Shown piece after piece: positions 1 to 5,673 of a stretch of DNA of 5,673 nucleotides (position 1 is its first letter; every line of letters starts with the position of its first letter). Below the pieces are notes generated by a model. That model was not told where the DNA came from. It did no database searches and worked only from the letters and a program-made list of their open reading frames with translations. The stretch covers positions 1 through 5,673 of the forward strand of contig JAPUHZ010000156.1 in NCBI GenBank assembly GCA_027297485.1, given 5' to 3'. The position numbers were made by a program, and so were the translations under genes. This DNA comes from Deltaproteobacteria bacterium. GTDB taxonomy: Bacteria > Desulfobacterota_B > Binatia > UBA9968.

Positions 1-1962
1 CGTGTCGATAAGCCTCCGCTCAGGCCGGGTAAAGAAAATCTTTCGTGTCCCTTTCTTTGCGGTTCTGAGATTGATCTTTTTCTTTCGCTTCGCGCTCAAG
101 CGGGGTTTGGCTACTTTGCCGACGGCATCGACGCGTATCTCGCTGATCTCTATTCCGGCTTTGGTGTAACCGGCTCCGACACCATAGAGCTCCTCATACT
201 TTCTTTCGAACGCGCTCTCAATCTCCGTTAGTTTTTTTGGAGAGAAGTGGTTCCAGGCAATGGGCATTTCTACGCCGGCGGTCTGACGCCGGTAACGCAT
301 GGTAAGGAAGCACCGGAACTCGACTTGACTCGCTCGAAACCCCTCTTCGATCATGGCCTTCGTCATCTCGCTCTCAATCGCAGCGAGTCGCTGATGGATT
401 ACGGTCGGGTCCACCGGAAGGATATACTGACAACTTATCACGCGCGTGTGGATGACGTCTGCTGCTGCGCCGCCGAAAGCCGAAAAGACAGGTGAAGTCG
501 AGAAAATGTAAACTGTTTTGATCCCCAGCTCGGCGGCGAATCCAGCGGCATGAACCGGACCCGCTCCGCCGAAGGCATAGATTACAAACTCCTCCGGAAG
601 GTATCCGGTGCGCACTACCTGACGGCGGATCAAGTCCGACATTTTAGCGTTGACGATGTCATAGATTCCCGCTGCGGCTTCGACGACTTTGAGCTTCAAA
701 GGGCGGGCGATCTTTGCTTCGATGGTTTTGAGCGCCTTCTCCTTGTTCAGTAATTTTCTGCCGCCGAGAAAATAGTCCGGGTCGAGGATGCCAAGAGCCA
801 AATCTGTGTCGGTTACAGTAACCTCTTCCCCTCCACCATCGTAGCAGACCGGACCGGGACTTGCGCCGGCGCTTCTAGGTCCTACCAGAAGTCTCCCCGT
901 GTCAGGATCGACCTGGGCAATGGTCCCGCCTCCGGCTCCGATCGACTCGATATCGATAATCGGCTGGAGCATGCGGAAGCGTTCCACGATCGGCTCTTGG
1001 GAGTATCGCCAGTAGCCCTCCGTGATCAGCCCCACGTCAAAGCTTGTTCCTCCCATATCCGTGGTGATGACGTTTTTATGCTTCAAGAGACCGGCAATGT
1101 GGGCTGAGGCGATCATGCCGCCCGCAGGCCCAGACTGAAGGTTGGCAATGGCGCTTATATGTTCCCGATAGGCAACACCCCCATTTCCTTGCATGATGAG
1201 CAGCGGACCCTTCAAGCCTCCCGCGCGAAGCTTATTTTCCAGGCCTTCCAGGTAGTGCTCCACGGTAGGTCCTAAGTAACTATTGATGATGGCTGTATTG
1301 GCGCGCGCATATTCTCCTGCGACTTGCGACAAGGAACTCCCAAAGGACCAGTAGACCTTTCCTGAAGGATCGGCTTCGGGGACAAGGTTTCGAATTTCTT
1401 CTTCGTGTGATGGGTTGGTCCAGGCGTGGATGAGACTCACGGCGATCGCCTCGACTTTTTCATGCTCGATCAGCTGTCGGATGGCTCTCATCACATCGCC
1501 TCGATTGAGGGGGATGATCTCTTGACCCAGGTAATCCATCCGCTCCCGGACACCGATTACCCGTTCTCGCGGAGCGAAAGGGTCGGGTTTGGTTACCCAG
1601 GTAGCATGCCGGACCTCATCCTCCGAGAGTCCATCCACACGTCCGATCGCACGCATGATCTCCGTGGTATCCTCGAAGCCCTTCGTGGTAATGAAGCCGA
1701 CTTTCACGCCGCTGTGGGTGATGAGGGCATTGGTGGCTATTGTGCTGCCATGCTTAAAAAGAGTGGTTCGGGAGAGAAGCTCCGAACACTCCATGCCCAC
1801 AGCCCGTGCTGCCTCTGAAAGGGTGTCCATGACACCGCGGGAGAAATCATCCGGGGTCGTCGCGGCCTTTGCCGTCCAGATATCACCTGCATTACTCACA
1901 ACCACGACGTCGGTAAACGTCCCGCCGGTGTCCACGCCTACGATGAAATGCCGCGTTGCCAT
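1..1962 (-). CDS. HyuA-type hydantoinase/oxoprolinase family protein, 3' end cut by window edge
   Basis: The minus frame is open from ATG at 1962 to base 1 without a stop: 654 codons, gene incomplete at its C-terminus. The protein has an ASKHA-type ATPase core. Visible motifs are GVDTGGTFTD (residues 9-18), HGSTIATNAL (71-80), SGPAGG (277-282), DMGGTSFDV (302-310), GAGGG (342-346), SAGA-x-PGP (364-371) and FGGAGPVHA (464-472), in the order expected for HyuA / 5-oxoprolinase N-terminal subunits. The family performs ATP-dependent opening of cyclic amides (hydantoin, 5-oxoproline, caprolactam) or carboxylates ketones (acetone and acetophenone carboxylase subunits); the reaction here is not determinable. 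Family members usually run to about 680-720 residues, so some 30-70 are missing. The usual HyuB partner is not in the window and would be expected past the left edge. The start has only a weak AGAAG ribosome-binding site. The gene lies 41 nt downstream of the citryl-CoA-lyase-type gene on the same strand, so they probably share a transcript. Confidence 0.92.
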   Translation of the reverse strand, partial: MATRHFIVGVDTGGTFTDVVVVSNAGDIWTAKAATTPDDFSRGVMDTLSEAARAVGMECSELLSRTTLFKHGSTIATNALITHSGVKVGFITTKGFEDTTEIMRAIGRVDGLSEDEVRHATWVTKPDPFAPRERVIGVRERMDYLGQEIIPLNRGDVMRAIRQLIEHEKVEAIAVSLIHAWTNPSHEEEIRNLVPEADPSGKVYWSFGSSLSQVAGEYARANTAIINSYLGPTVEHYLEGLENKLRAGGLKGPLLIMQGNGGVAYREHISAIANLQSGPAGGMIASAHIAGLLKHKNVITTDMGGTSFDVGLITEGYWRYSQEPIVERFRMLQPIIDIESIGAGGGTIAQVDPDTGRLLVGPRSAGASPGPVCYDGGGEEVTVTDTDLALGILDPDYFLGGRKLLNKEKALKTIEAKIARPLKLKVVEAAAGIYDIVNAKMSDLIRRQVVRTGYLPEEFVIYAFGGAGPVHAAGFAAELGIKTVYIFSTSPVFSAFGGAAADVIHTRVISCQYILPVDPTVIHQRLAAIESEMTKAMIEEGFRASQVEFRCFLTMRYRRQTAGVEMPIAWNHFSPKKLTEIESAFERKYEELYGVGAGYTKAGIEISEIRVDAVGKVAKPRLSAKRKKKINLRTAKKGTRKIFFTRPERRLIDT

Positions 1963-2003
1963 GTTTCTTCTAGCTTGCACGTTATAGCGGTCGAATGATT
2001 TTG

Positions 2004-2786
2004 TTAAGCTTTCTTGTCGGGCTCGTAAATCAAGGCCGACTTGATGAGGGCCGAGATATTTCGCGCCATTGGTGTCCGAATTTCTTCTCCAATGTGGGCG
2101 ATACTGCCCAGTGCCCGGCCGAGGAGCGCAAAGCTTTTGGCCATTTGCCACGGTAAACTCATGTCCGAGGAGATTGCAGCGATAGCCCCCGTGACATTCA
2201 CAGGAAGGGTGCGCCTGCGCCGAGACTCGGCGATCTTGGAAATCGTCTGCAGGAGGTCGCAGTACCGCCCATAGACTTTGGTTTCCCGGGCGATCTGGAA
2301 CAGCCGATCGGCGCGTGGGTCCCCTTGAGTATGAAGGCCATGACCGATGCCGGGGATCGGCGTTTTCGTTGCCAGGTAGTGATCGACGGTTGATGTTGCG
2401 ATTGCGTCGAGGTCAACTTCTTGTTTTTCCCGCGGCGATGCCTCCTGAAGCATCTTGGCCGACCACTCCGAAGAACCCAGGTGGACGCTGCCGGCCCCGA
2501 GAATGGCCGCCGCTACCGCACCCTGAAGGGCCTCCGGGGCAGAATGATAAGTGAGGCGCGCAGCGATAGCCCCGGCGGTCATCCCGTGGTCGACCAGGAC
2601 GATAAGCATGGAGTCAATCATGCGGGCCTCATCGGATGTCGGGAGCCGACCCATTAGCATCAGGAATGTCATCTGGGCAAAGGTAATTTTGCCCAACAGG
2701 TCTTTGTTCAAATCATAGCCCCTGACCAAGATTCGATCGTGTTCAGCCTTGCCGAGGGCCGTGACAATCCTCGTTTGATCGCTCAT
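2004..2786 (-). CDS. Citryl-CoA lyase / citrate synthase-fold protein, catalytic Asp replaced
   Basis: This 260-residue protein matches the compact citryl-CoA-lyase form of the citrate synthase fold. Members cleave citryl-CoA to acetyl-CoA and oxaloacetate, or act on related acyl-CoAs. DHG (66-68) and SVHLGSSEW (100-108) carry His67 and His102; His102 aligns with pig citrate synthase His274. IPGIGHGLHTQGDPRA (144-159) carries His149, aligning with His320. The third catalytic residue, Asp375 in citrate synthase and Asp in the NVDG motif of ATP-citrate lyase, should lie in LPVNVTGAIAAI (194-205), but residue 199 is Thr (ACG, 2190-2192). The C-terminal segment with Arg224 and AHIGEE (230-235) looks normal. 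The start is well supported: AGGAGG at 2795-2800 lies 8 nt upstream of ATG. The gene is first in a minus-strand operon with the HyuA-type gene. The fold is clear; the reaction is uncertain because of the Thr. The intact frame and conserved surroundings argue against a decaying gene. Confidence 0.93.
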   Translation of the reverse strand: MSDQTRIVTALGKAEHDRILVRGYDLNKDLLGKITFAQMTFLMLMGRLPTSDEARMIDSMLIVLVDHGMTAGAIAARLTYHSAPEALQGAVAAAILGAGSVHLGSSEWSAKMLQEASPREKQEVDLDAIATSTVDHYLATKTPIPGIGHGLHTQGDPRADRLFQIARETKVYGRYCDLLQTISKIAESRRRRTLPVNVTGAIAAISSDMSLPWQMAKSFALLGRALGSIAHIGEEIRTPMARNISALIKSALIYEPDKKA

Positions 2787-2835
2787 GGGACGATCCTCCT
2801 ATCTAAGGTTTAGTTTCAAAAGTCTCCCGAATGCA

Positions 2836-2865
2836 GACATATGAGAAAGGCCGAGCTCCTGTCAA
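2836..2865 (-). promoter_or_regulatory. Candidate sigma70-type promoter for the minus-strand operon
   Basis: Read on the minus strand, a perfect TTGACA lies at 2865-2860. About 16-18 bp downstream is CATATGTC, which gives only a half-matching -10 (three of six consensus bases in either the 16- or 18-bp register). Transcription would start near 2829 and leave a leader of roughly 40 nt before the ATG at 2786. The exact -35 and sensible distance support it; the poor -10 suggests it is weak or activator-dependent. Confidence 0.35.
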
Positions 2866-2910
2866 GTTATCTCCTCGCGAACTATTGCAAGGAGTGAGTT
2901 GTTCAAGTTA
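2862..2910. repeat. Repeated 8-mer TCAAGTTA flanking the dyad
   Basis: TCAAGTTA occurs exactly at 2862-2869 and again at 2903-2910. The copies are 41 bp apart, about four helical turns, and lie on either side of the dyad at 2871-2894. The first copy overlaps the candidate minus-strand -35 box. They could be paired half-sites for a regulator, but may be coincidental in this A+T-rich gap. Confidence 0.25.
2871..2894. promoter_or_regulatory. Candidate operator: imperfect 24-bp dyad between divergent genes
   Basis: CTCCTCGC (2871-2878) and GCAAGGAG (2887-2894) are inverted repeats with 7 of 8 pairs matching around an 8-base centre. The dyad lies just upstream of the candidate minus-strand -35 and about 45 bp before the plus-strand gene, a suitable place for a regulator controlling both directions. 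No regulator gene is present in the window. A motif of this size can occur by chance. Confidence 0.3.
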
Positions 2911-2939
2911 AAGTCAGGTCGAAATAAAGGGGGTATTTC

Positions 2940-4187
2940 ATGGTCAAGTATGCACCGAAGCTCACTTTTGGTCCTGCCACCGCAGACTGGCAGGAGCGTC
3001 TGAACACGGACCGCATGCGGAATTATCGGGAGGAACGGGCCAGGATGATGATGCGTAAATACGGTATCCCCGTCATGCTGGAGGCCGGTGGCGTAAATAT
3101 TCGCTACTTAACCGGCCTAAAAGGATTTAACTATCCCATGGTCCGTTATGTCCTTTTTTTCGCTGAACATGATTCCGTCATGTATGAGCATAACGGTTAT
3201 TACCATCAGATGCCTGACCAAGCGCCATGGATCAAGGAATGGCGTCCTGCACGGGCGTGGCTCACCGGGGCCCCCGGTCTGGAGGCTAGCCGTGACGAGG
3301 CCAAACAGTTCGCCGCCGATATCAAACACGAACTCGAAAAGCGTGGTCTTCTCAACGAGAAGATCGGCATGAGCGGGTTTGATGGCATCGCCCGAGAGGC
3401 GCTGAATAATGCTGGCATAAAAAACATGGTGGATACCCGAAATATGATGCTCGAGGCCAAGGCGATCAAGAACCAGGACGAGATTAATTGCCTACATATG
3501 GTGGCTGCTATGGTGGACGGGGTTTGGTTTCGAGTCTGGGAAAAGCTGAAGCCCGGAATCAAAGATACCGACCTGGCCACGATCGCATCCTCGGCAGGAT
3601 ATGAAATTGGTTTAGAAGCCGCTGTTCCAGGCGGTTGGCGCAGTGGGCCAACAACCTTCGATCGAGGATTTCATCAGTCAAGCCGAGTTATCCAAGTAGG
3701 CGATCTAGTCTATGGTTCTTACTGCGGAGCCACCTACATGGGATATGGCAGTTGCACTTACCGAACTTTTATCGTCGGTAGGAAACCGAACGATAAGGAA
3801 AAGGATTGGTACAAGAAGCTGCTGGATCGAATCAACGCTATCATAGAGGAAATCAAGCCCGGAAAAAGTACGGCAGAGGCTGCCAAGCATTTCCCTCCAG
3901 CAAGCACGTGGGGATACAAAGAGGAAGCCGAGGTTCTTGCTAGCGAGATTGGACACGGGATCGGACTTGGAACGAGCGGAGGCTATGATATGCCCATTAT
4001 CAATCGCCTGTGGTCATTCAAGTATCCCCAGACCTTTGAAGAGGGTATGACGATTGCTGTGGAATCCCGAGAAGGTGAGACTCGGGTAGGCGGCGTTAGG
4101 CTGGAAAATATGCTGGTGGTTACCAAGAATGGAGCTGAGATCCTGGACTGTTTTCCACGGGACGAGATTCTGGTGGCGCCGCGTTGA
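2940..4187 (+). CDS. Creatinase/M24 (pita-bread fold) family protein lacking two metal ligands
   Basis: This 415-residue protein has the two-domain layout of prolidase, aminopeptidase P and creatinase: an N-terminal creatinase_N-like domain (about 25-165) and a pita-bread catalytic domain (about 185-400). The start has a good site, AAAGGGGG at 2926-2933, 6 nt before ATG. Family landmarks are GDLVYGSYCGATYMGYGSC (254-272) followed by TYRTF (273-277), EIGHGIGLG (336-344), EEGMTIAVES (367-376) and GGVRLEN (384-390). The usual M24 ligand set is Asp, Asp, His, Glu, Glu. Here the first Asp is Tyr261 and the second Cys272, while His339, Glu375 and Glu389 remain. The second catalytic His (HExP motif) appears as Tyr349 in YDMP. 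His245, in the position of the conserved substrate-side His, is kept. Creatinase is a metal-independent family member that hydrolyses a C-N bond, so a metal-free hydrolase is more likely than a peptidase. DddP DMSP lyase shares the fold but keeps the aspartates. It precedes the CoA-transferase gene by 36 nt, probably in one operon. Confidence 0.94.
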   Translation: MVKYAPKLTFGPATADWQERLNTDRMRNYREERARMMMRKYGIPVMLEAGGVNIRYLTGLKGFNYPMVRYVLFFAEHDSVMYEHNGYYHQMPDQAPWIKEWRPARAWLTGAPGLEASRDEAKQFAADIKHELEKRGLLNEKIGMSGFDGIAREALNNAGIKNMVDTRNMMLEAKAIKNQDEINCLHMVAAMVDGVWFRVWEKLKPGIKDTDLATIASSAGYEIGLEAAVPGGWRSGPTTFDRGFHQSSRVIQVGDLVYGSYCGATYMGYGSCTYRTFIVGRKPNDKEKDWYKKLLDRINAIIEEIKPGKSTAEAAKHFPPASTWGYKEEAEVLASEIGHGIGLGTSGGYDMPIINRLWSFKYPQTFEEGMTIAVESREGETRVGGVRLENMLVVTKNGAEILDCFPRDEILVAPR

Positions 4188-4223
4188 AAGTGGCAGATCG
4201 TCACTATCGGCTAGTTGATTTTT

Positions 4224-5420
4224 ATGCGTGTTGATGCCCTCAATGACATTACCGTAGTTGAATGCTCTACGTTCGTCACCGGCCCCTATGCAACTGCTTT
4301 GCTAGCGGATCTCGGTGCCCGTGTCATTAAGATCGAAGCCCCTCCCGACGGAGACCCGTATCGCTATTTTGCCCCGGATCTCTTTTTGAGTCCGAACTTC
4401 GCTCACCTGAACCGCAATAAAGAGAGTGTGGTCCTCGATTTGAAGACAACGAAGGGCAAGGAGATCTGCCTTGAGTTGATCAAGAAAGCGGATGTTTTTG
4501 TGGAAAATTTCCGGCCCGGGGCTGTGGAGCGCCTTGGCCTGGGGTACGAGACATTGCGGTCGATGAACCGTGGGTTGGTCTACTGCTCGATCTCAGCATT
4601 TGGAAAGACCGGACCTTATGCGGATAGGCCGGGTTTTGACACCTTGGGTCAGGCTATGGGTGGACTTTTGAGCGTCCTCACGGATCTCGATCAGCCGAAG
4701 GTGATGGGGATTGCCCTGTCGGATTACATTACAGGCCTTTCCGCCGGGTACGGAATCCTGGGCGCTCTCCTTCAGCGCCAAAAGAGAGGAGAGGGTTTGA
4801 AGGTAGAAACCTCTTTGTTGCAGGCCACCCTTTCTTTTATCGGGGAGACGGCTGCTGGTTACTTGCGGACGGGTGAGATTCCTGAGCGGCTCGCGAGAGT
4901 CAAGAACGCTCAGGCGTTTGCCTTTTTAGCGAAGGACAAATTGCCTTTGGTTATTCACTGTTCGGTGCCGGAGAAGTTTTGGATCGCTCTCCTGAAGACG
5001 GTGGATCGGATGGATCTCGCAGAGGATGTTAGATTCAAATCGAGGAACGGTCGGCGGCAACATTACCAAGAGCTGCATGACGAGCTTGCTCAGACCCTTG
5101 CGACCAGGCCAAGGGCTGAGTGGCTAAAAAGGCTGGAAAAAAACGACGTCCCGGCAGTGCCTCTTTATAATATGGAAGAGGTCCTATCGGATCCGCAGGT
5201 GAGGCATCTGGGCCTTATTGAAAAGGTGGATCATCCCAAGATGGGACCATTAAAGTTTGTGGGATCTTCAGTCAACTATCCAGATTCCCCCAAGAGAGAG
5301 ACAAATCCACCCCCCCTTTTAGGAGAGCACACGGTGGCCATTCTTGTTGAGCTTGGGCATAGCCAGGCTGCCATTAAAGAACTGGAAGTTCAGGGTTTTG
5401 TTCTTTCCGAAAAAGTGTAG
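4224..5420 (+). CDS. Class III (CaiB/BaiF/Frc family) CoA-transferase
   Basis: From the ATG at 4224 the protein has 398 residues, the normal length for this family, which moves CoA between carboxylic acids through a glutamyl/aspartyl-CoA anhydride mechanism as interlocked dimers in the cytoplasm. Using ATG numbering, visible landmarks are TGPYATALLADLGARVIKIE (about 19-38), NRNKESVVLDLKT (63-75), ADVFVENFRPGAVERLGLGY (89-108), the GPYADRPGFDTLGQAMGG region (130-147) and ALSDYITG (164-171). Asp167 (codon 4722-4724) matches catalytic Asp169 of formyl-CoA transferase. The C-terminus has the usual PLLGEHT segment (5314-5334). A TTG at 4215 would add three residues; neither start has a clear Shine-Dalgarno site, and I prefer ATG because MRVDALNDITVVE resembles typical family N-termini. 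The lack of a site and the 36-nt gap suggest translation coupled to the upstream gene or leader-independent initiation. Acid donor and acceptor cannot be deduced. Confidence 0.93.
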   Translation: MRVDALNDITVVECSTFVTGPYATALLADLGARVIKIEAPPDGDPYRYFAPDLFLSPNFAHLNRNKESVVLDLKTTKGKEICLELIKKADVFVENFRPGAVERLGLGYETLRSMNRGLVYCSISAFGKTGPYADRPGFDTLGQAMGGLLSVLTDLDQPKVMGIALSDYITGLSAGYGILGALLQRQKRGEGLKVETSLLQATLSFIGETAAGYLRTGEIPERLARVKNAQAFAFLAKDKLPLVIHCSVPEKFWIALLKTVDRMDLAEDVRFKSRNGRRQHYQELHDELAQTLATRPRAEWLKRLEKNDVPAVPLYNMEEVLSDPQVRHLGLIEKVDHPKMGPLKFVGSSVNYPDSPKRETNPPPLLGEHTVAILVELGHSQAAIKELEVQGFVLSEKV

Positions 5421-5470
5421 CCCCCCTTTTCCCTACTTGTCACGTTCCTTTCGTTGCGCCTAAAAAGGGA

Positions 5471-5491
5471 TGATCTTGGTATGTAAGATTA
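5471..5491 (+). other. Small hairpin after the CoA-transferase gene
   Basis: ATCTT (5473-5477) pairs with AAGAT (5485-5489) over a 7-base loop, and flanking T-A and G-T pairs extend it slightly. No T-run follows, so it is not a convincing intrinsic terminator. No better terminator was found in 5421-5500; CCCTTTT and AAAAGGG segments at about 5424-5469 could pair only across a loop of more than 30 bases. Confidence 0.2.
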
Positions 5492-5504
5492 GTGTGGAAA
5501 CCCC

Positions 5505-5534
5505 TTGACATGTGCACTCTTATACGGCTATTCT
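5505..5534 (+). promoter_or_regulatory. Candidate sigma70-type promoter for the gene starting at 5661
   Basis: A perfect TTGACA at 5505-5510 is followed, after 18 bp, by TATTCT at 5529-5534 (four of six -10 bases). Transcription would begin near 5541 and leave a leader of about 120 nt containing the inverted repeat at 5574-5637. The exact -35 and the strong gene start downstream support it; the 18-bp spacing is slightly long. Confidence 0.4.
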
Positions 5535-5573
5535 TCCTCCGGCCTGCGTTTTTTTCAGTTTCTGCCTCCTGTC

Positions 5574-5637
5574 GTCTAACCAAGGCGTGGGGCTGCGATA
5601 TTCCTACTTCAGGGAACTCACGCCGGTCCCGTTAGAC
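5574..5637 (+). repeat. Nested inverted repeat: attC-like site or leader hairpin
   Basis: Outer arms GTCTAAC (5574-5580) and GTTAGAC (5631-5637) are exact complements. Inside them GGCGTG (5584-5589) and CACGCC (5619-5624) are also exact complements, and TTCC (5601-5604) can pair with GGAA (5613-5616). The two main stems are separated by an asymmetric bulge of 3 and 6 bases. The outer arms fit the integron attC core consensus RYYYAAC / GTTRRRY, and 64 bp is within the attC size range. Against this, the inner stem shows no clear extrahelical base, only one copy is visible and no integrase is in the window. As RNA it would be a 5' leader hairpin ending a few bases before the ribosome-binding site at 5645-5651, so a regulatory leader is the main alternative. 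Confidence 0.4.
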
Positions 5638-5660
5638 TATCGGGGGAGGAAAGTATTCCA

Positions 5661-5673
5661 ATGGATAGACTTT
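5661..5673 (+). CDS. Start of a further gene, cut by the right edge
   Basis: An ATG at 5661 follows a strong purine-rich site, GGGGGAGGAAA at 5642-5652 (core GGAGGAA at 5645-5651), with about 9 nt between them. Only four codons (Met-Asp-Arg-Leu) are visible, so no function can be given. A candidate promoter at 5505-5534 and a structured leader precede it, suggesting transcription independent of the CoA-transferase gene. The call rests on the ribosome-binding site and position, not on coding content. Confidence 0.5.

Noticed and set aside
247..753. Plus-strand open frames at 247-495 and 550-753
   Set aside because: Both are antisense to the C-terminal part of the HyuA-type frame, which is open without a stop from 1962 to base 1; they show no family features.
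1426..1987. Plus-strand open frames of about 130 codons over the HyuA region (1426-1818 and 1589-1987)
   Set aside because: They lie antisense to a motif-rich HyuA reading frame, have no recognisable domains, and overlap each other. They are shadows of the real gene.
2041..2657. Short plus-strand and alternate minus-strand frames inside the citryl-CoA-lyase-type gene
   Set aside because: The minus frame 2004-2786 carries all conserved motifs and has an AGGAGG site at its start; the others have neither.
2940..4187. Identification as DddP (DMSP lyase) on the basis of the M24 fold and N-terminal resemblance
   Set aside because: DddP keeps its metal-binding aspartates, which are replaced here by Tyr261 and Cys272.
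3117..4204. Minus-strand frames inside the M24-fold gene (e.g. 3206-3580, 3705-3956)
   Set aside because: No conserved motifs; the plus frame is a full-length family match.
5311..5430. Direct repeat CCCCCCTTTT at 5311-5320 and 5421-5430
   Set aside because: Low-complexity runs, one within a coding sequence; no other similarity around them, so probably chance.
5424..5469. Terminator from CCCTTTT pairing with AAAAGGG
   Set aside because: The loop would exceed 30 bases and no T-run follows the stem.

Overview
The window is a bacterial catabolic-type gene cluster of moderate G+C, with two divergent gene pairs that read away from a 153-bp control region at 2787-2939. I cannot assign a genus. The family mix (hydantoinase/oxoprolinase, stand-alone citryl-CoA-lyase-type protein, creatinase/M24-like protein, class III CoA-transferase) is one I associate with environmental bacteria that degrade small organic acids and amides. 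That is an impression from family content, not a phylogenetic result.

Layout. Positions 1-1962 (minus) hold 654 codons of a HyuA-type hydantoinase/oxoprolinase subunit whose C-terminal end lies beyond the left edge. Positions 2004-2786 (minus) hold a 260-residue citryl-CoA-lyase/citrate-synthase-fold protein, 41 nt upstream of hyuA and probably co-transcribed with it. The divergent region has a TTGACA-type -35 for the minus operon, an imperfect 24-bp dyad and a repeated 8-mer. Positions 2940-4187 (plus) hold a 415-residue creatinase/M24-fold protein. Positions 4224-5420 (plus) hold a class III (CaiB/BaiF/Frc) CoA-transferase. The last 250 bases hold a probable promoter, a nested inverted repeat and the first codons of another plus-strand gene with a strong ribosome-binding site.

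How the genes may work together (inference): the M24-fold protein and/or the HyuA protein would act on a C-N bond of a small or cyclic substrate, the CoA-transferase would activate the resulting carboxylate as a CoA thioester, and the citrate-synthase-fold protein would make or break a C-C bond in an acyl-CoA. No substrate can be named from the sequence.

The most interesting points are active-site departures in two neighbouring proteins. The M24-fold protein has Tyr and Cys where the two metal-binding aspartates belong, and Tyr where the second catalytic His belongs. The citryl-CoA-lyase-type protein has Thr where the catalytic Asp belongs. A third point is a nested inverted repeat at 5574-5637 whose outer arms fit the integron attC core consensus, although a plain RNA leader hairpin is equally possible.
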